64,000 nt of DNA from Termitomyces sp. T153 (GCA_018296165.2 JACKQL020000045.1:1-64000); one strand, 5' to 3'; counted from the stretch's first letter, positions 34,691 to 47,364 are shown. Translations and numbers: made by a program. Notes: generated by a model not told the origin, from the letters alone.

Positions 34691-35005
34691 CAATCAGAAA
34701 TGCTGAAAATAGTGCTCAGCAATAAGTGGGTCTTATCAACATTCTCTTGTGGTTCCCAGGAAATGTTCTTGATTCCATAACCTTTCCACTTCACTTTGTA
34801 TTGTAGTCATCACTGGAATAAATGGCTATTCAGGATCTCCTCTACCTCATACTCATTGCTCTTGTCAACTACCACTGAGGGTGGTAGCGGTGGCAGGCAT
34901 CACCCTGAAATAGGGTCCTTTGGAGCCAGAGTTAGTTTGACTACATTCAACACTGGATGGAGCTGGTGCATCCCTGCAGAGAGCCAGAGTCAATAGGCTA
35001 GGGGC

Positions 35006-36198
35006 TGTCATGACCCGTTCCCTGGACCCCCACACATCATCCAACAACCCCCCTGCCCCTCCCAGAACCTCCCCCAACACCTCACCAAACTTCCACAGTG
35101 CTCCATGCCTACTCTGGCTAACTCTGACGCATCCTCGGTTAACTCCAACGCATCCTTGGCTAACTCTGACACATCCTTGGCTAACTCTGATGCATCCTTG
35201 GCTAACTCCGACGGCCCCCTGGCCAACTCTGATGTCTTTCCCTAGATCTCCTGAGCCCCTGGAACCATTCCCCCGCTGTGCCTGGCCCTGTTACATGTCA
35301 TCAACTCGACACCCTGGTTCCTCCAACTTACTTTGAAGTATCATGACGACCTCAGAACAGCCCACATCACCAATTGATCCCATCAACATATCAACATGGC
35401 CTGCCCTCTGATTGTAACCAACACCTGTCAACTCCGTCAAGCTCTGCCAAGCTCCGCTGCCACAGCTGATGTCCCCCAGAGCTCTCTAGAAGTCAGTATA
35501 TAAGACATAGAGTAGCTCTTCATACTCTAGTCTTGATATTGCTTAATGTTACCTATGGTCTGATTGTTTCTCTCTCGTGTCTTGTGTTCTGTGTCTCATT
35601 TTCTTACTCTCAGTCTTCCAGTCTTGTCTTGTCTCTATTCCGTTATCATTTTTGTTATTGTTTTGTATCTCTGCCTGAATCTATTCTCATTCTTGTCTTC
35701 ATCTCATCTCGACTCTGTCTCATTTTGTTCAACTCCATCTTGTCTTGTTTGATCCATCCCATCCATCATGTTCCTATCTTTCCCAACCTTAATGCCTTTG
35801 CAAGCCCCACAGCTACAATTATGAATCCCAGACACTCTTCAACCAACTCTGGACCTCACTACATGCTCGGCTCCAAACTCTATCAACCTCTGTTGATCCC
35901 CCATCAAACTCTGGCTCCACTTCCATCACTCACATAGCTTCTGCCTCCTCTGCACCTGCAATACTTGCATACAGACTTGTGGCTGAACCCCACCAAGCCT
36001 GTCCCCCTTCCCTTCAGCTCATCCCCTACCCCTCCAGACCTCCCCGGACTTGCTCAGATCAATCTCCACCAACTATCCTCACAAGTCCTGAGTTTTGGGG
36101 ACACCTCCAAATGCCCAGTTGTCAGTGCAGGGAATTATGTCTGCCTAGCAAGGACTTGCCCAGTGTAGCTGAGCCTCCATGGTCAGTGGAACCTGACA
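35006..36198 (+). mobile_element. Solo LTR, family LTR-1, nested in Gypsy B
   Basis: It is 1193 bp with TGTCATGACCC and AACCTGACA ends and a perfect target duplication GGGGC (35001-35005 and 36199-36203). The joined flanks correspond to the uninterrupted sequence of Gypsy D near 61130-61160. TATATAAG is at 35497-35504 and the 12-mer at 35529-35540. CpG content is intermediate. It contains a 21-bp tandem repeat. Confidence 0.92.
35115..35240 (+). repeat. 21-bp minisatellite inside LTR-1
   Basis: About six units of TGGCTAACTCTGACGCATCC plus one base, with single substitutions. Copies at 33160-33230 and 62555-62620 have fewer and more divergent units. The period is a multiple of three, so several reading frames stay open through it; this explains the repetitive ORFs seen in LTRs. 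Confidence 0.8.
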
Positions 36199-39100
36199 GG
36201 GGCCCTACCTGCTATTCTACTGTGAAAGGTCTCAATCAACAGTGCAAAACCTTTTTTGATGGTCAGGTGATTGTAATATTAGAGGCACCCAAGTAGACTT
36301 GATCTCTAGGCTAGTACTTGGACACCAGGGTCCTTCCACAGTTGTAGTATCATGCTATGTCATCTTTTGCCTTTGCCAGGGCTGCCCAGGCTTCTTTCTG
36401 TGATTGCTTCATCCAGTCCACAAACTTGTTCACTGCCTCATTCTCTGAAGGCCAGACCCAGGGTTTGAAACCCATGCATGGGTGACATCTGGTATTGAGG
36501 AAAAAGGGTGAGAGTTGGGTGGCCACATGGATGTGGTTATTGTATTGGAACTCAGCATTGGGGAGGAGTTTGTCCCAGTTGTCCTGGCACTTGTTGTAGA
36601 AGAAGTGAAGGTACTGCTCCAACTTATGGTTCACATGTTTGGTCTGACTGTTGGACTACAGATGGTAGGCGGTAGAGGTGTGGAGCTTCATGCCAAGTAG
36701 TTAGTAGAGTTCCTGGGTGAAGTCTGCTACAAATTGTAGTCCCTGATTGGATACATAGGCATCAGAGAGGCTGTGGAGCTTCCAGACATTCCTCTAGTAC
36801 AGGTTTGTGGTGCTTATGGTGGAGCAGGAAGTGTGAGTTGGAATGAAGTGTGCTTGTTTGCTATACAGATCCACTACTACTATGATGGGCATTATAACCA
36901 TGGGCATCAGGGAGCTCTACAATGAAATCCACTAAGGCAATGCTCTATTGCTCCATAGAAATGGGTAGGAGATACAGTTGTCCAGAGGAGAGATGGCATT
37001 GGAGCTTAGTCTGGAGGCAGAGATCACATGTACTAGTGTAGGACCCAATATATCAAGACATCTGGGGCCACCAGTAGTTCTGGGATACTAGCTCTAGCAT
37101 CTTCCATGCCCAGGGTGTCTAGTAATCTAGGAGTCATGGTGTTGCTCTGCAATTCTCTGACAGAGCTCTGGAATGCTGGGCATATAGATGCAGTCCCAGA
37201 AAGTTAAAATCCCATCTCAGAGGGCCCATTCATCCGTATGGACCAACTTGGCACCAGTGGTGCATTCCAATTTTAGCACCCAGGCTGCCTGAGCAATAAG
37301 TTCCTCCTGCTGACCATTCTAGTTACCCTGCCAAATGTCCTGGAGTATGTCCACCTCCACTCCCTCAACAGCTAGACCTTCCATGGCTTGGATTGCAAAC
37401 AATTCAGGCTAGAGGAGCACAATGTTGCTATTGTCCTCCCCTCCAGTGCCATGGTCTGCTCTCCAGAACAGGTCATTTGGTTTTCCCATACTTTGGCCTG
37501 ACTTGTGGTGCAGTGAGAAGTTGAAGTTGGCTAGGTAGAGAGACTATTGGGCTTGTTGGCAGTTGAGTTTCTTGGCTGTCTGGAAGTACTCAAGGTTCTT
37601 GTGATCTGTTGAGACCTCAGACTTGTGCTGCACACCTTCTAGGAAATGCTGCCATTCCTTGAACAACTGCATGATGGCCAGCATCTCCTTGTCATGGATC
37701 TTGTAGTTATGCTCTACTACATTCAGGCTCTTGGAGTAGAAGGCCACTAGATGCCACTTCCCATCTTCCAGGAACTATTGCAAGAGAACTGCTCTGGTGG
37801 CAAAGTCAGAGCTGTTGGCTTTTACCTGGAATGGATAGTTATTGTCTGAGAAGAGAAGGATGGGTCTGGAGGTAAATGTGTGTTTGAGAGCACTGAAAGC
37901 TGTCAGCTCCAAAGGCCCCCTGCTCCATGTGACATCTTTCCTGGTGAGGTCAAATAGTGGGTGGGCATGATGCAAGAAGTCCTGGATGAACCTCTAGTAG
38001 AAGTTCACAAAGCCTAGGAAGGCTTCTGAAACATCCACTATTTTCACTGAGTTCATCTCCATGGCTCTGTGTGAGATAATCAAGCCAAGATACTCAATCC
38101 AGGTCTGCTCAAACTTGCACTTCTTCAGTTCAAGGTAGAGCTGGTGTTGGTGGAGGCATTCTAAGATGAGGCACATGATTTGGCAGTGCTCCTTCAGCAT
38201 TTTGGTGTAGACGAGAATGTTGTTGAGGTAGATGCACACTACACCTTTGGCAATGAGGTTATGGAAGATGTTGTTTGTCATTGTCTAGAAGGTGGCTTGG
38301 CTATTGGTGAGTCCAAAAAACATAACAAGAGGTTTGAACAATCCCTGGTTGGTGCAGAAGATGGCCTTCCACTTGTTGCCCTCCTGAATGTGCACATTGT
38401 TGTAGCCCCACCAGATGTCCAGTTTAGTGAAGTACTGTGCACCATAGAGGCTGTTAATGAGCTCAGAGATAAGGGGGAGGGAGTAGTGGTTCTTTATGGT
38501 CATGGCATTGAGAACTTCGTAGTCCTGAACCAGTCAGAGCAAGCTGTTTTTTTTCTGATAGAGAAGACTGGAGAAGCCATTGGGGATTTGGAGGGGTGAA
38601 TATGACTAGAGTCTAGATTCTCTTGCAGGAAGGCATTGAGTTTGTCCTGCTCCTTGAGTGCTAGCAAGTAGACTTTACAGCTGGAGGGCTTGGAGTCTGG
38701 CATTAATTCAATAACATGGTCCCACTGTTTGTGCTTTGGGAGCAAGTTGAATAAGGCTTTAGAGAACACATCCTTAAACACATGGATGTATGGAGGCACA
38801 ATGTTCTGGAATGCTCAGGGCACAGAGTTGGCAGCAGACACCTGGGCTAGCTGCTGAGATGTGGTCTGGCTAGCCCAGATCTTTGCAATGGAGGGTGGCA
38901 AACATAAGGTGGTGGTGTAAATCTGGTCCCCAACCTCTACTGCTTTGTCCAAGCTGCTACTCCAGTTGTCCTTGCAGAGGGTCTCTCTATGAGGAAATGC
39001 CAGGAGCAGGGGATTCAGAAGATCTAGGTCAGTGAAGAGAAGAGGGCCAGCATGGCATGCACAGATGGCCACACACTCTTGGACTTAAGCCCAGCATTCT

Positions 39101-41056
39101 TCTTTGACCTCTGTGGTGCAGATGGAGTACCTACAAGGGCACCAGCTCATTGCTACCTTGCTCCTAGCCCATTTGACTTTGAGGTTGTGCTCTCTGAGCC
39201 ATGTGAAGCCAAGGATCATGTCCTGCTTGCCCAGACTGGTGATGGCAAAGATTGAATGTTCTGCATGATTCTGGTAGTGGCAGACAAGGTCAACCATGGA
39301 GCTGATGGTGCCTGCTTCATTGGGTGTTTGGTCAATGTTGAATATTGGAATGGGCTTGGGAAGTAGCTGCATGGTCAGTCCAAGAACAGTCCTGTTGCCC
39401 CACTGTCTAGAAGAGTGGTGACTCCACAAGTTTACTGGGTGCCAGTGGTCTTGATCTCCACATTGAGGTACAGTGAGTTTGTAGAGGGGCTTGAGGCCAC
39501 TATGTACTGCCAGGGCATTTGGTGTTCCCAGGTGGGGTAGTGCTGGCAGGTTCTAGCTAGCATTGAAGAACTTGGTTTGGACTCTAGAGTTGGTGTTTGT
39601 ATGTTTGGAGGGGGAAACTAAGGTTCTTCTGTCTTAGAATGATGAGCAATGGGAATGACAATTTCATTTTCTAAGGACAGACATGAGAACCTGTTAGTAC
39701 CTGGTGATGAAGGTGTACACTTCATCTGTTGCTTGACTAAAAATCCTCTTCCAGCTCTGGGGGTGATGCATAAGTGCAGATCTTCTCTAGAGTTGACTCT
39801 AGTGCTGGCTCATCAGGCAATGGAGCTCTGGCAGTGTCCTCTATGGCCAACAGTTGCATGAGGAGTTACTCCTGCTTCACTGTAGAGAGGTAGTGTACCT
39901 CCAGTCCCAATGAACAGTGTCATGCAAAGTGCCTGGGTTTCTTGCATCTCTGACACAGTAACAGCATAGTATAGAGCTGTTGGGCAGTGTCCACATCTAT
40001 GGGAATGCCTAGCAGCAAAGGGTGCAGTGTGGGGATGGCTAGAGGAGGCATGGGCATTGAGAGAGCAGGTGCAGAGTATTGGAGGCTGGCTACTAGAGCA
40101 GAGCACTGTGTGGGGTGCATGTGGTGGAGCTCCTGATGAATTCCCACTGATCTCTGGCTACCTTGTACCAGGAAGTGATCCTTTTATTGTCTGGGTGGTC
40201 CTCTATGAAGTTGTCAATGTGTTCTATTAATGTGGGGTGCAGGTCATTCTAGAATGTGAAGCATAGTTGAAGGCCATTGGAGTAGACAGCTTGCTTGACC
40301 AATGCCTAGAAGGAGTCAATGTACTTGTCTAGCATCCACTTCCCTTGCCCATACTGCTCCCTGTCACATAGTGCTAAGGTGGCAGTTTTGGCAGGGTCAA
40401 ACAGGGAAAACTCTGCACAAAAGTCCCTTTTAAAGGCTGCCTAGTCTGCAAAAGTTCCTCTGGTGTGCCAGAAAACCTGCAATGTGTAGGTGGAGGCATG
40501 TCCAATCTTCATATACAACAGTACCCAAGCTATCTTCAATGTGTCAGAGTCAAAGGCATCCCTGCTCAGGTGGATATAGGTGAGGCAGGACTGGAGGAAG
40601 TGCTCCCAACTGGAAGAAGTGCTCCTCACTGGAGCAAGCACTGTCATACATGTCTGGGAGTGTGGGTCATGGAATCCATGGCTGTAGGGTCACTGGAGCT
40701 TCAGAGGCAATTACTAGAGTGGCTGAGGTTGGTTCCATTGTTGGGGGAGATGTGGAGATAGGGAGTAGGTGCTCAAGCAATGCCTGGAGCAATTAGGAGA
40801 TATAATCTGTGGTTTGACAGAAGGTCAAGAGTTCAGTTGTGTAGTGAGTGAGAGATGATTGCATCAGTTGCACCTGGGTTTCTAAGTGTAGCAGGCAAGT
40901 CTGGGCTTTGTCCTGTGGGGCCAGAGCCTCCAAGGGAGTGTCTGGGTTAGTAAGCTGAGACATAGAACTCTGCAGTGCTTGACCCTAGTGGGGAAGCAAC
41001 AAATAGGGGCTTAGAAATTCCTTGTGGGCTATGAGGGGCTTCCAGACCAATTTTAG

Positions 41057-41067
41057 AGACTTGTTCT
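41057..41067 (-). promoter_or_regulatory. Primer-binding site of Gypsy B (self-priming type)
   Basis: AGACTTGTTCT on the plus strand lies two bases from the LTR border. Its exact reverse complement AGAACAAGTCT occurs inside the adjacent LTR at 41196-41206, so the element's own RNA could prime cDNA synthesis. Confidence 0.6.
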
Positions 41068-41069
41068 AC

Positions 41070-41437
41070 TGTAAGGGCAACCTCTAGGAGTGGCAGCTCA
41101 GAGTCATACAGCTAGCAAAGGGGAATCTGAAGTATATTAGCAAAGTAGATGATAATACAGCAGTAACTAATCACCTAGCAGAGGGAAATTCAAAGAGAAC
41201 AAGTCTAAGGATCCCTGCTGCTCAGTGCAGCACATCAAGAGTGGCAGAGGCATGGGAGCAGCTATACAGAAGGCCAGAGCTAGCCCAAACCTTAGAAAAG
41301 TGATCAATGAGGTAATGTGAAAAGTCCTGTACATTTTTGGAGATCTTCAGGGGTCTGGAATAAGTCCTGAAGACATTGAATGAGCTATATATGTGCTGGA
41401 GCAAGCTATGGAGGTTGGAAATGGAAGTCACCTGACA
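41070..41437 (-). mobile_element. 5' LTR of Gypsy B (family LTR-2)
   Basis: It is 368 bp, with plus-strand ends TGTAAGGGCAACC and CACCTGACA. It matches the LTR at 60384-60732 along its length, including the AGCAGAGGGNAATNCAAAGA block. It contains the self-priming 11-mer at 41196-41206. Confidence 0.8.
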
Positions 41438-42000
41438 GTGTGGGCAGGGCAAGAGGCAGAGATGAGGGCAGGGTGCTCCTGAGGCTGGGATGCCTTTAGT
41501 AGCATTGGAGGTTGCATGGGGGTGAGAGGAGTGGCTTGCCAATGAGGTGGCCTTAGAGCATAAAGGGACCATGCATGAGTTCCCTCTTCTCCTTTTTTTC
41601 TTCTGCTCCAGCCCCTCTGATATGAATTCATAGACTGGATCTGCAAGCACAGGATCCTTCTTGATAGGGCAACTGCTGCTTTTGCTTCAATCTAGAATGA
41701 GCTGGTGCAGATGCCTGAAGATCATCCAGCAGACTTGGGCCAGAGCATGGGCCAGATGGGGAGGTTGTTGGTAGGGCACAGGCAGAGGAATGTGGTGGAG
41801 CCCAGATCATGGTGGGAGCTGGCCACAGACATGGAGGAGCTGTATCTATAGTTTATCCATATTAATTCCCAGAGTTCTAGTGTGCATACAAAGTTTCAAA
41901 TTATGTGAGGAAATGAGAAAATAAAACACATAGGGATTTATTTGCAAGAGTTGAATTCCTAATGAACACAGAGGCAGGGGTTATGCTCACTAGTTCCATT
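41438..42000. repeat. Transposon-derived flank of Gypsy B
   Basis: CpG-poor sequence with short gag-like minus frames (His/Ser/Pro-rich, 41428-41810). No element end was identified. Confidence 0.35.
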
Positions 42001-44570
42001 TGTATCAGCTAGTCCTGGGGGTCCCAGGACTTGTTGGAGCCATTGGTGGGGGTCCTGGAGCTTGGTGGAGGTGTTGGAGAGGTCTCTGTGGGACTCTGGA
42101 GTGTATTGATAGCATTGATTGGTATTGGGTTAGAGCATTGACCTGGAGAAGGGGTCTGGAGATAGTTGGGTGAAGGCCTTTCAGGCCTGGAGATAGGTTG
42201 GGCTTGTGGTTGAGCTTGAATGGGGGTCTCTGATCCTTGAGGTTGTGCTGGTTGGGCCAGGCAGGGTTGCCAGAGGTCCAGTTGGAGGGGTATTACATTA
42301 GACATCAGCATAATTTGAGTGTGCTTTCTGGAAGAGTGGTGTTGATTTTGTTCTATAGTCCAGAGGTCACTGGTGACTTTGTGGATGCCTGGGGCAGGGA
42401 TATTCCTAAGGGGTGGAGTGTGCCAAGGTTGGTGGTTTCTATTGGCATAGAAAGGGAGAGAACTCCAGTACTGGAGTGAGAAGGTTTGCTATGGATATCC
42501 TCCTGAGAAGGGGAGTCCTGTGCACCAGTCATTCTGTAGGCAGTTAATATAGAGGCAGAGATACTTTCTCAAGGTCTGGGTTGCTTGTTCTTGTGGTCTA
42601 TCAATCTCCAAGTGTAAAGCAGTCAATAAATTGACTTTGAGGGCCAATGATGTCTGGAGGTTTGTGTTCTGGTGGAGACATGTCTGGGTGAGTGCTTGCT
42701 GAACTCCAGAGTGTGGTTGGGGGTGCAGTGGGGCTTTATGAGTGCTTGCTTGGGCAAGTTTGCATGATGTCCTTTTTCATTCCTGGCCAAAGTAAGTCCA
42801 GAGATAAGCAGGAGTCTTACATATTCCTGGTGTCCCCAGAGCCTGTGGTGCTGCTGGAGTACATCAGGATGAATAGTTCTGAGGTCTGGAGCATGAATTT
42901 GTCCTTCCTAGAGTGGGAGTCAGTGGTCTGGAGATATTGTAGAGAGTTGGTTGGTTGGTGGTTTTTGGCAGAGTTGTTTCTAGGTGCTATGCTGAGTGGG
43001 GAAGGAGTTTGGAGTTGCATTCCATAACTTTGTCCTTTCTGGGGTAGGAGCCAGTGGTCTGGAGGTAACACAAGGGGCAGGTTGGCTGCGGGCTTATTGG
43101 CAGAGTTGCTTTTCAAGAGTTGTATTGGGCAGGGGAGGGGTCCAGAGATAGATTTGTTCCTTTCCAGAGTGGAGCCAGCTATCTAGGGGCAGCACACAGG
43201 TCAGTGGGGCACTGGCTTGGTGGTGGAATTATTTTTTTTATTTCATAGATTGTGCCTTCTCTAGAGTGGGAGCCAGTAGTCTGGGGTTAGTATGAGGGGT
43301 GGGTTGGTTGCTGGCTTGTCAATAGAGTTGTCTTTGGGGTTTTGGTTGGGTGGGGAAAGGAGTCTGGAGGTGTGTTTCATAGGTTTGTCCTTCTAAGAGT
43401 AGGAGCCAGTAGTTTGGAGGTAGCATGGAAGTTGGTTGGTTGCTGGCTTATTGAGGGAGTTGTCTTTGGGGATGTGGCTGAGTGGGAGAAGGAGTTGTTT
43501 CTGTTGGGTAGGGAAAGGAGTCTGGAGGTGCATTTCATTGGTCCATTCTTCCCAGGGCAGGAACCAGAGGCTCAGAGACAGCATAATGGGTGGGTTGGGA
43601 ATTGGCTTGTTGGTGGGGTAGTGGTCAGAGGTTGTGCTGGGTAAAGAGGGGGTCTGGAGTTGTTAGTGATTTTCTTTTCCATTCAAATCAGCACAACATG
43701 TAGACACTTAAGAAGGTTTACCACTGGGGGTGGAAGGTATTCTGCCCAGCTTAAGACAACTTTTCTGGGCATCTGTCAGGCTTTCAGTGTTGGATTTTGT
43801 GCTAAGTTGCTCAGGGCATTAATGGGTGGTGAAGTTGTATTTGGTGAGGGTCTTAGGCCAGCAAGCTGGTGAGTGGTGGAGTTGTTGAGTGATAGTGGTA
43901 CTTCTAGAGGTGTTCTGGGATGCAGCAGATATGTTCCAGTTGTTCCTCTGAGAGTTCAAGTTGGTCAAACTGTTGTCCAAGTGCACAAAAATATTGTTCA
44001 TGTTGTGGAAGAGGTCATCCACAAATACTGGAGGGTGGCAGAGAGCTGGTCCTTTCAAGGTCATCACTGGATACTCAAAGGGGTCATGGCAGTGTAGAGG
44101 GTGATCTTCTGTTTATGTTCCAAAGCAGTCCAGACATCATTATAGCTAGAGTAGAGGAAGGTCTTAGCACCGTAGAGGCAGTCAACAAGATTTCCAATCA
44201 GAAGAAGTGCATATCACTTCTTTTGAGGACTGTGTTGAGTCCTAGATAGTTAGCATGGAGTTGGAGAGGCTATTTGTTTTCTTGGCAGCTGAGTTGTGAT
44301 TCTGATGGAGGAGATTGGAGTGCATGATGCCTTGCTGAGCATGTTGTAGGGTAGTGTTTTGAGGGTCTGGAGTTTGATTTTTGACATGTTGTAGTTTGTG
44401 GCAAAAGGATGGGAATGGCCTTCTTCATGTTCAACTCTACAATAGTTGTGGGGAGCACCTTATTTTTCCCTTGGAGAATGCATCAGCAAATTCATGGTGC
44501 TCCAGAGAAACTACTTCATATGGGATTTGTTCCTCTATTGCTCTAGTGGTGTAGTCCCTGTGCATAGACA
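42000..44570 (-). mobile_element. Gypsy relic C, strongly decayed, with internal tandem array
   Basis: Minus strand: the RT start at about 44560-44480 (VVSLEHHEFADAFSKGK), RT palm pieces at 44260-43820 (LIGNLVDCLYGAKTF; DDLFHNMNNIFV), a tandem array at 42898-43660, and the integrase end at about 42680-42300 (QTLRKYLCLYINCLQNDW). A Pro/Gln-rich frame (42311-42009) follows. It has many stops and shifts. It belongs to a lineage different from A, B and D, judged by the integrase segment and the missing chromodomain. Confidence 0.7.
42898..43660. repeat. Tandem array of about 97-157 bp units in Gypsy C
   Basis: Six units start at about 42898, 43029, 43153, 43250, 43384 and 43541. Each has TTTGTCCTTCT-like, GGAGCCAGTGGTCTGGAG-like and TTGGTTGNTGGCTT-like blocks. 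On the minus strand the units keep partly open frames (LQTTGSYS, LQTPSP). Confidence 0.7.
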
Positions 44571-45200
44571 TTTCTTATATGAAGAGCTATTTTAACTGCA
44601 GAAATAACAATCAAGGAACAGCAGAAAAACAGCATTATGCCAGTTGAACAAAATCAATGGAGAACACATCATATTGGTCATGGTTTTTTTAGATGCTTGG
44701 GAATGCATCAGAATTCTTCATAGAGGATCAGATTCTTTGGAAGGCATCAATCTTCTTTGGCAGCCATCAAAATCTCATCAAAGCATCAAATCCTTTGGAA
44801 GCTGCAACCTTCTTTGGCAGCCATACTGATTTTGGACTGTACACATAAATCAACAGAGGCATGTGACTCTATTTTTCAAATTCTTGACTTTCAAATCATC
44901 TTTTGCTCAGCAGACACCACTCATCCACTCATTGCTGTCCACTATACTATGTCTCCATCCACTGAGGTCCTTTTCCAACAGCTCTATCATACTGAGAATT
45001 CTGTGTTGGTCTGCTCTGAGAGGAGACTTGTCAGATCTCCAGGGTAGAGTCAAAGAATTGGTGAGCAACCCTACTTATAGGATAATATGCAACACTCACA
45101 GATAGTGTTCAAGAAATCCTTGTGGAAGCTAATTTCCCAGGCCAAGGACAAACAACTTGTCTTGGAGGCTAGAAAAAGCTTCTCCAACAAGGCCCTCAAA
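44571..45200. repeat. Repeat-rich spacer
   Basis: It contains two copies of a CTTCTTTGGCAGCCAT block with CTTTGGAAG nearby (44735-44775 and 44785-44825). CpG-poor, no gene recognised. Confidence 0.4.
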
Positions 45201-47140
45201 ATTTTATCAGGTCAGATGCAAAGGCATTTGAGGAGTTGAAAGAGAAAGCATGGGTGTATTTCAAGGAGTCACAGGCAAGAAAGGAAGCTCAGGAGGTCAA
45301 CAAGGACCAGGCAGCAGGATGAGTGGCAGGTTCATGTTCAACATCAGGTCCCTCATTTTTGGAAATTTTTAAACAGATAGAAACAGATTTCAGCAATTGA
45401 TCCACCAATGCTAGCAGTGGGTCCAGTGGGTCCCTCATCAAAACCCGGTAGAGTATTGGTGTCAAGTCCATCATCCCCAGCAGAGCCAGTCCCAGCCCAA
45501 CCCCAGCTGATTAGAAAGGCTAACAAAGCACAGATTCCCCAACAAAAATGGAGGATATACACTGCCTAAACTTCCCCTCATAGTCCTCTCCTGCCCAGCC
45601 ATTCTGAGTATGAATCAGTCAAATTGGACAAAAACAACAAGAATGACAACAATGATCATTCTGATGACAAGGAACATTGGTGAAGCAAGATCACACTGTC
45701 AATGAGGTTAGGAAAGTACCTCATGATGTCACCTCCATGTGCAGGGGCATGGCTCCACCCCCCTTGCCAATACTGTCAAAAGCAGGGGCTCCAGTGTGTT
45801 AAGACAAAGGGAGGAACCTCATGCAATGCCTGCTGGCTTGTCCTCAAAAAACATGCAGTCTCATAAGGGGTTACAAAGAAGAGGTCTGGAGAAACAAGGG
45901 CAAGAAGGGAAAGAAGGAGAAAAGGTGGAGAAAACTGAAGTCTTTCAATTATGTTGAGAGTAAGTGTTGATTTTGCCAACTGAGATCATTTACTAACAAT
46001 GGACAGAACCAACAACACCAGTTGCTGGGCTGTCAACAATTTGGCTGACAGATATGAAATTGGCTAGCAGAAAGGGAAGGGGAAAGAAATGGATGGATCT
46101 GCTAGTGGCCAGCAGAAAGAGAAAGGTGTGAGTGGACCCACTGACAATGAGTAGAAAGGGACAGAGCAAGCAGCAGGTGGATCTGCCCATCTCTACTGAA
46201 TCCATCAAGGCTATCCTTTCACAAGCTATGGTGGGGTTGGACCAATAGCTTGATTTTATCAATGAAGGAATTGAGGTTGTATTGGAAGAGATGAGGTTGG
46301 AGTTTGTGCTAGCTGAGGAGATGAGGTTTACAGAGATGGAGAAGATGCTCTAGTGGTACAATACAATACTGCAAGTGCTTGACAAGCACGTGGACATCAT
46401 TGACACAAGTGTTGTGGGCATGACATCTGACCTCAACAGGACAAAGCAAACTATCAAGGCTTATGCTGGGCATCTCATGCAGAGAAAGTTGACATTGTTG
46501 CTCTCCATGGCATAGTCAACAACATTCAAAACCAGCTTCAAATCTCATCTCCCCCATTCAACCAGCCTTCAGCACCAGCAGCTTTTCACCTATGCTGGCT
46601 CCTACTCTGGCACCCATTGCTGAGGCAGAAGAGCCCAATGATGATGAGGCTGCCCAGCCCAAGGAGGATGAGAGCAAGATGGACTGCACCACTGCTGTCA
46701 CCACCACTGTTGGTCAGTCTGCCATTGCTGATGACTCTGCTCTCATCAGCAACCCTGTAGCTACTGTCACTGACTCTGATATTCCCAGTGGGTCTACTAC
46801 TAACTCTGTCACTCCCACTGGGCCTGCTGCCAGGATCACTGACTCTGCCATTGCCACTGGACTGGCAGCTAGCAATGAATCCACTGTGACTACTGGTGTT
46901 GAATCTATTTTAGCTGGTCCCATTGCTGCAACTGGGCAATTGATAGATGTGGATATGACAGGCCCAGCACCATCTCATGCTCTAGATGAGATTGTTCCAC
47001 AATGTGGCCACAGTGCCTCCCATGCCACATGACCCCCCACCAAACATAACTATTTCTCCAGTTATCTAGCAGGTAAGAGAAAGGCCAATGAACATGCTGA
47101 GGAAGTGGTAGTCAAGAAGATAAAGCAAGCATGAAGAGGA
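45200..47140 (+). pseudogene. Decayed transposon-associated ORF with Cys-rich and coiled segments
   Basis: The plus strand reads, with several stops and shifts, through a charged segment (AWVYFKESQARKEAQEVN), a Cys pair region (SCNACWLV) at about 45820, Lys/Gly-rich sequence, a coiled segment (LEEMRLEFVLAEEMRF, then LDKHVDIIDTSVVGM) at 46280-46420 and an acidic Ser/Thr-rich tail that is open at 46592-47032. Gag-like proteins with a Cys cluster and coiled coil are common in mushroom repeats, but the family is not certain. No intact gene. Confidence 0.4.
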
Positions 47141-47364
47141 TGAGGGCCACTGAACTTTATTGACATTTTTTGGACTTGTTTGAGACATTCCAGCCTAGTT
47201 ATTACATTGTTATATTTTGTAATACTCAATGAAAATGTATATATACTATTTGATATGAATTGAAATTGTAGGTTTTACTCCTGAAGCAATGTTCTTTGGA
47301 ATTTTTTGACTCCTGTAGCTACAGTAACTCATTTGTGGCTGCATGAATATGATGGAAATACAAT

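Larger units (their letters stand above)
34700..41069 (-). mobile_element. Gypsy (chromovirus) relic B, gag to chromodomain
   Basis: Minus strand from right to left: gag (about 41000-40100); a decayed zinc knuckle (CQRCKKPRHF, about 39950); an aspartic-protease region (39429-39085; MILGFTWLREHNLKVKW); reverse transcriptase (38800-37994) with the catalytic YLDD changed to YLNN at 38221-38240; RNase H (37975-37540); an integrase zinc region (about 37200-36950); an integrase core (36900-36350) with YVSNQG in place of YVSDRG at 36741-36758; and chromodomain pieces (35000-34740; EYEVEEILNSHLFQ). A solo LTR splits integrase from chromodomain. The 5' LTR is at 41070-41437; the other LTR is missing. 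Inactive. Confidence 0.88.

Noticed and set aside
35115..35240. CRISPR array
   Set aside because: Units are directly adjacent without spacers, and the genome is eukaryotic.
35101..35336. Repetitive ORFs resembling a 7-residue-repeat surface protein
   Set aside because: They fall inside a solo LTR with target duplications; the repeat is a 21-bp minisatellite, and open frames exist on both strands.
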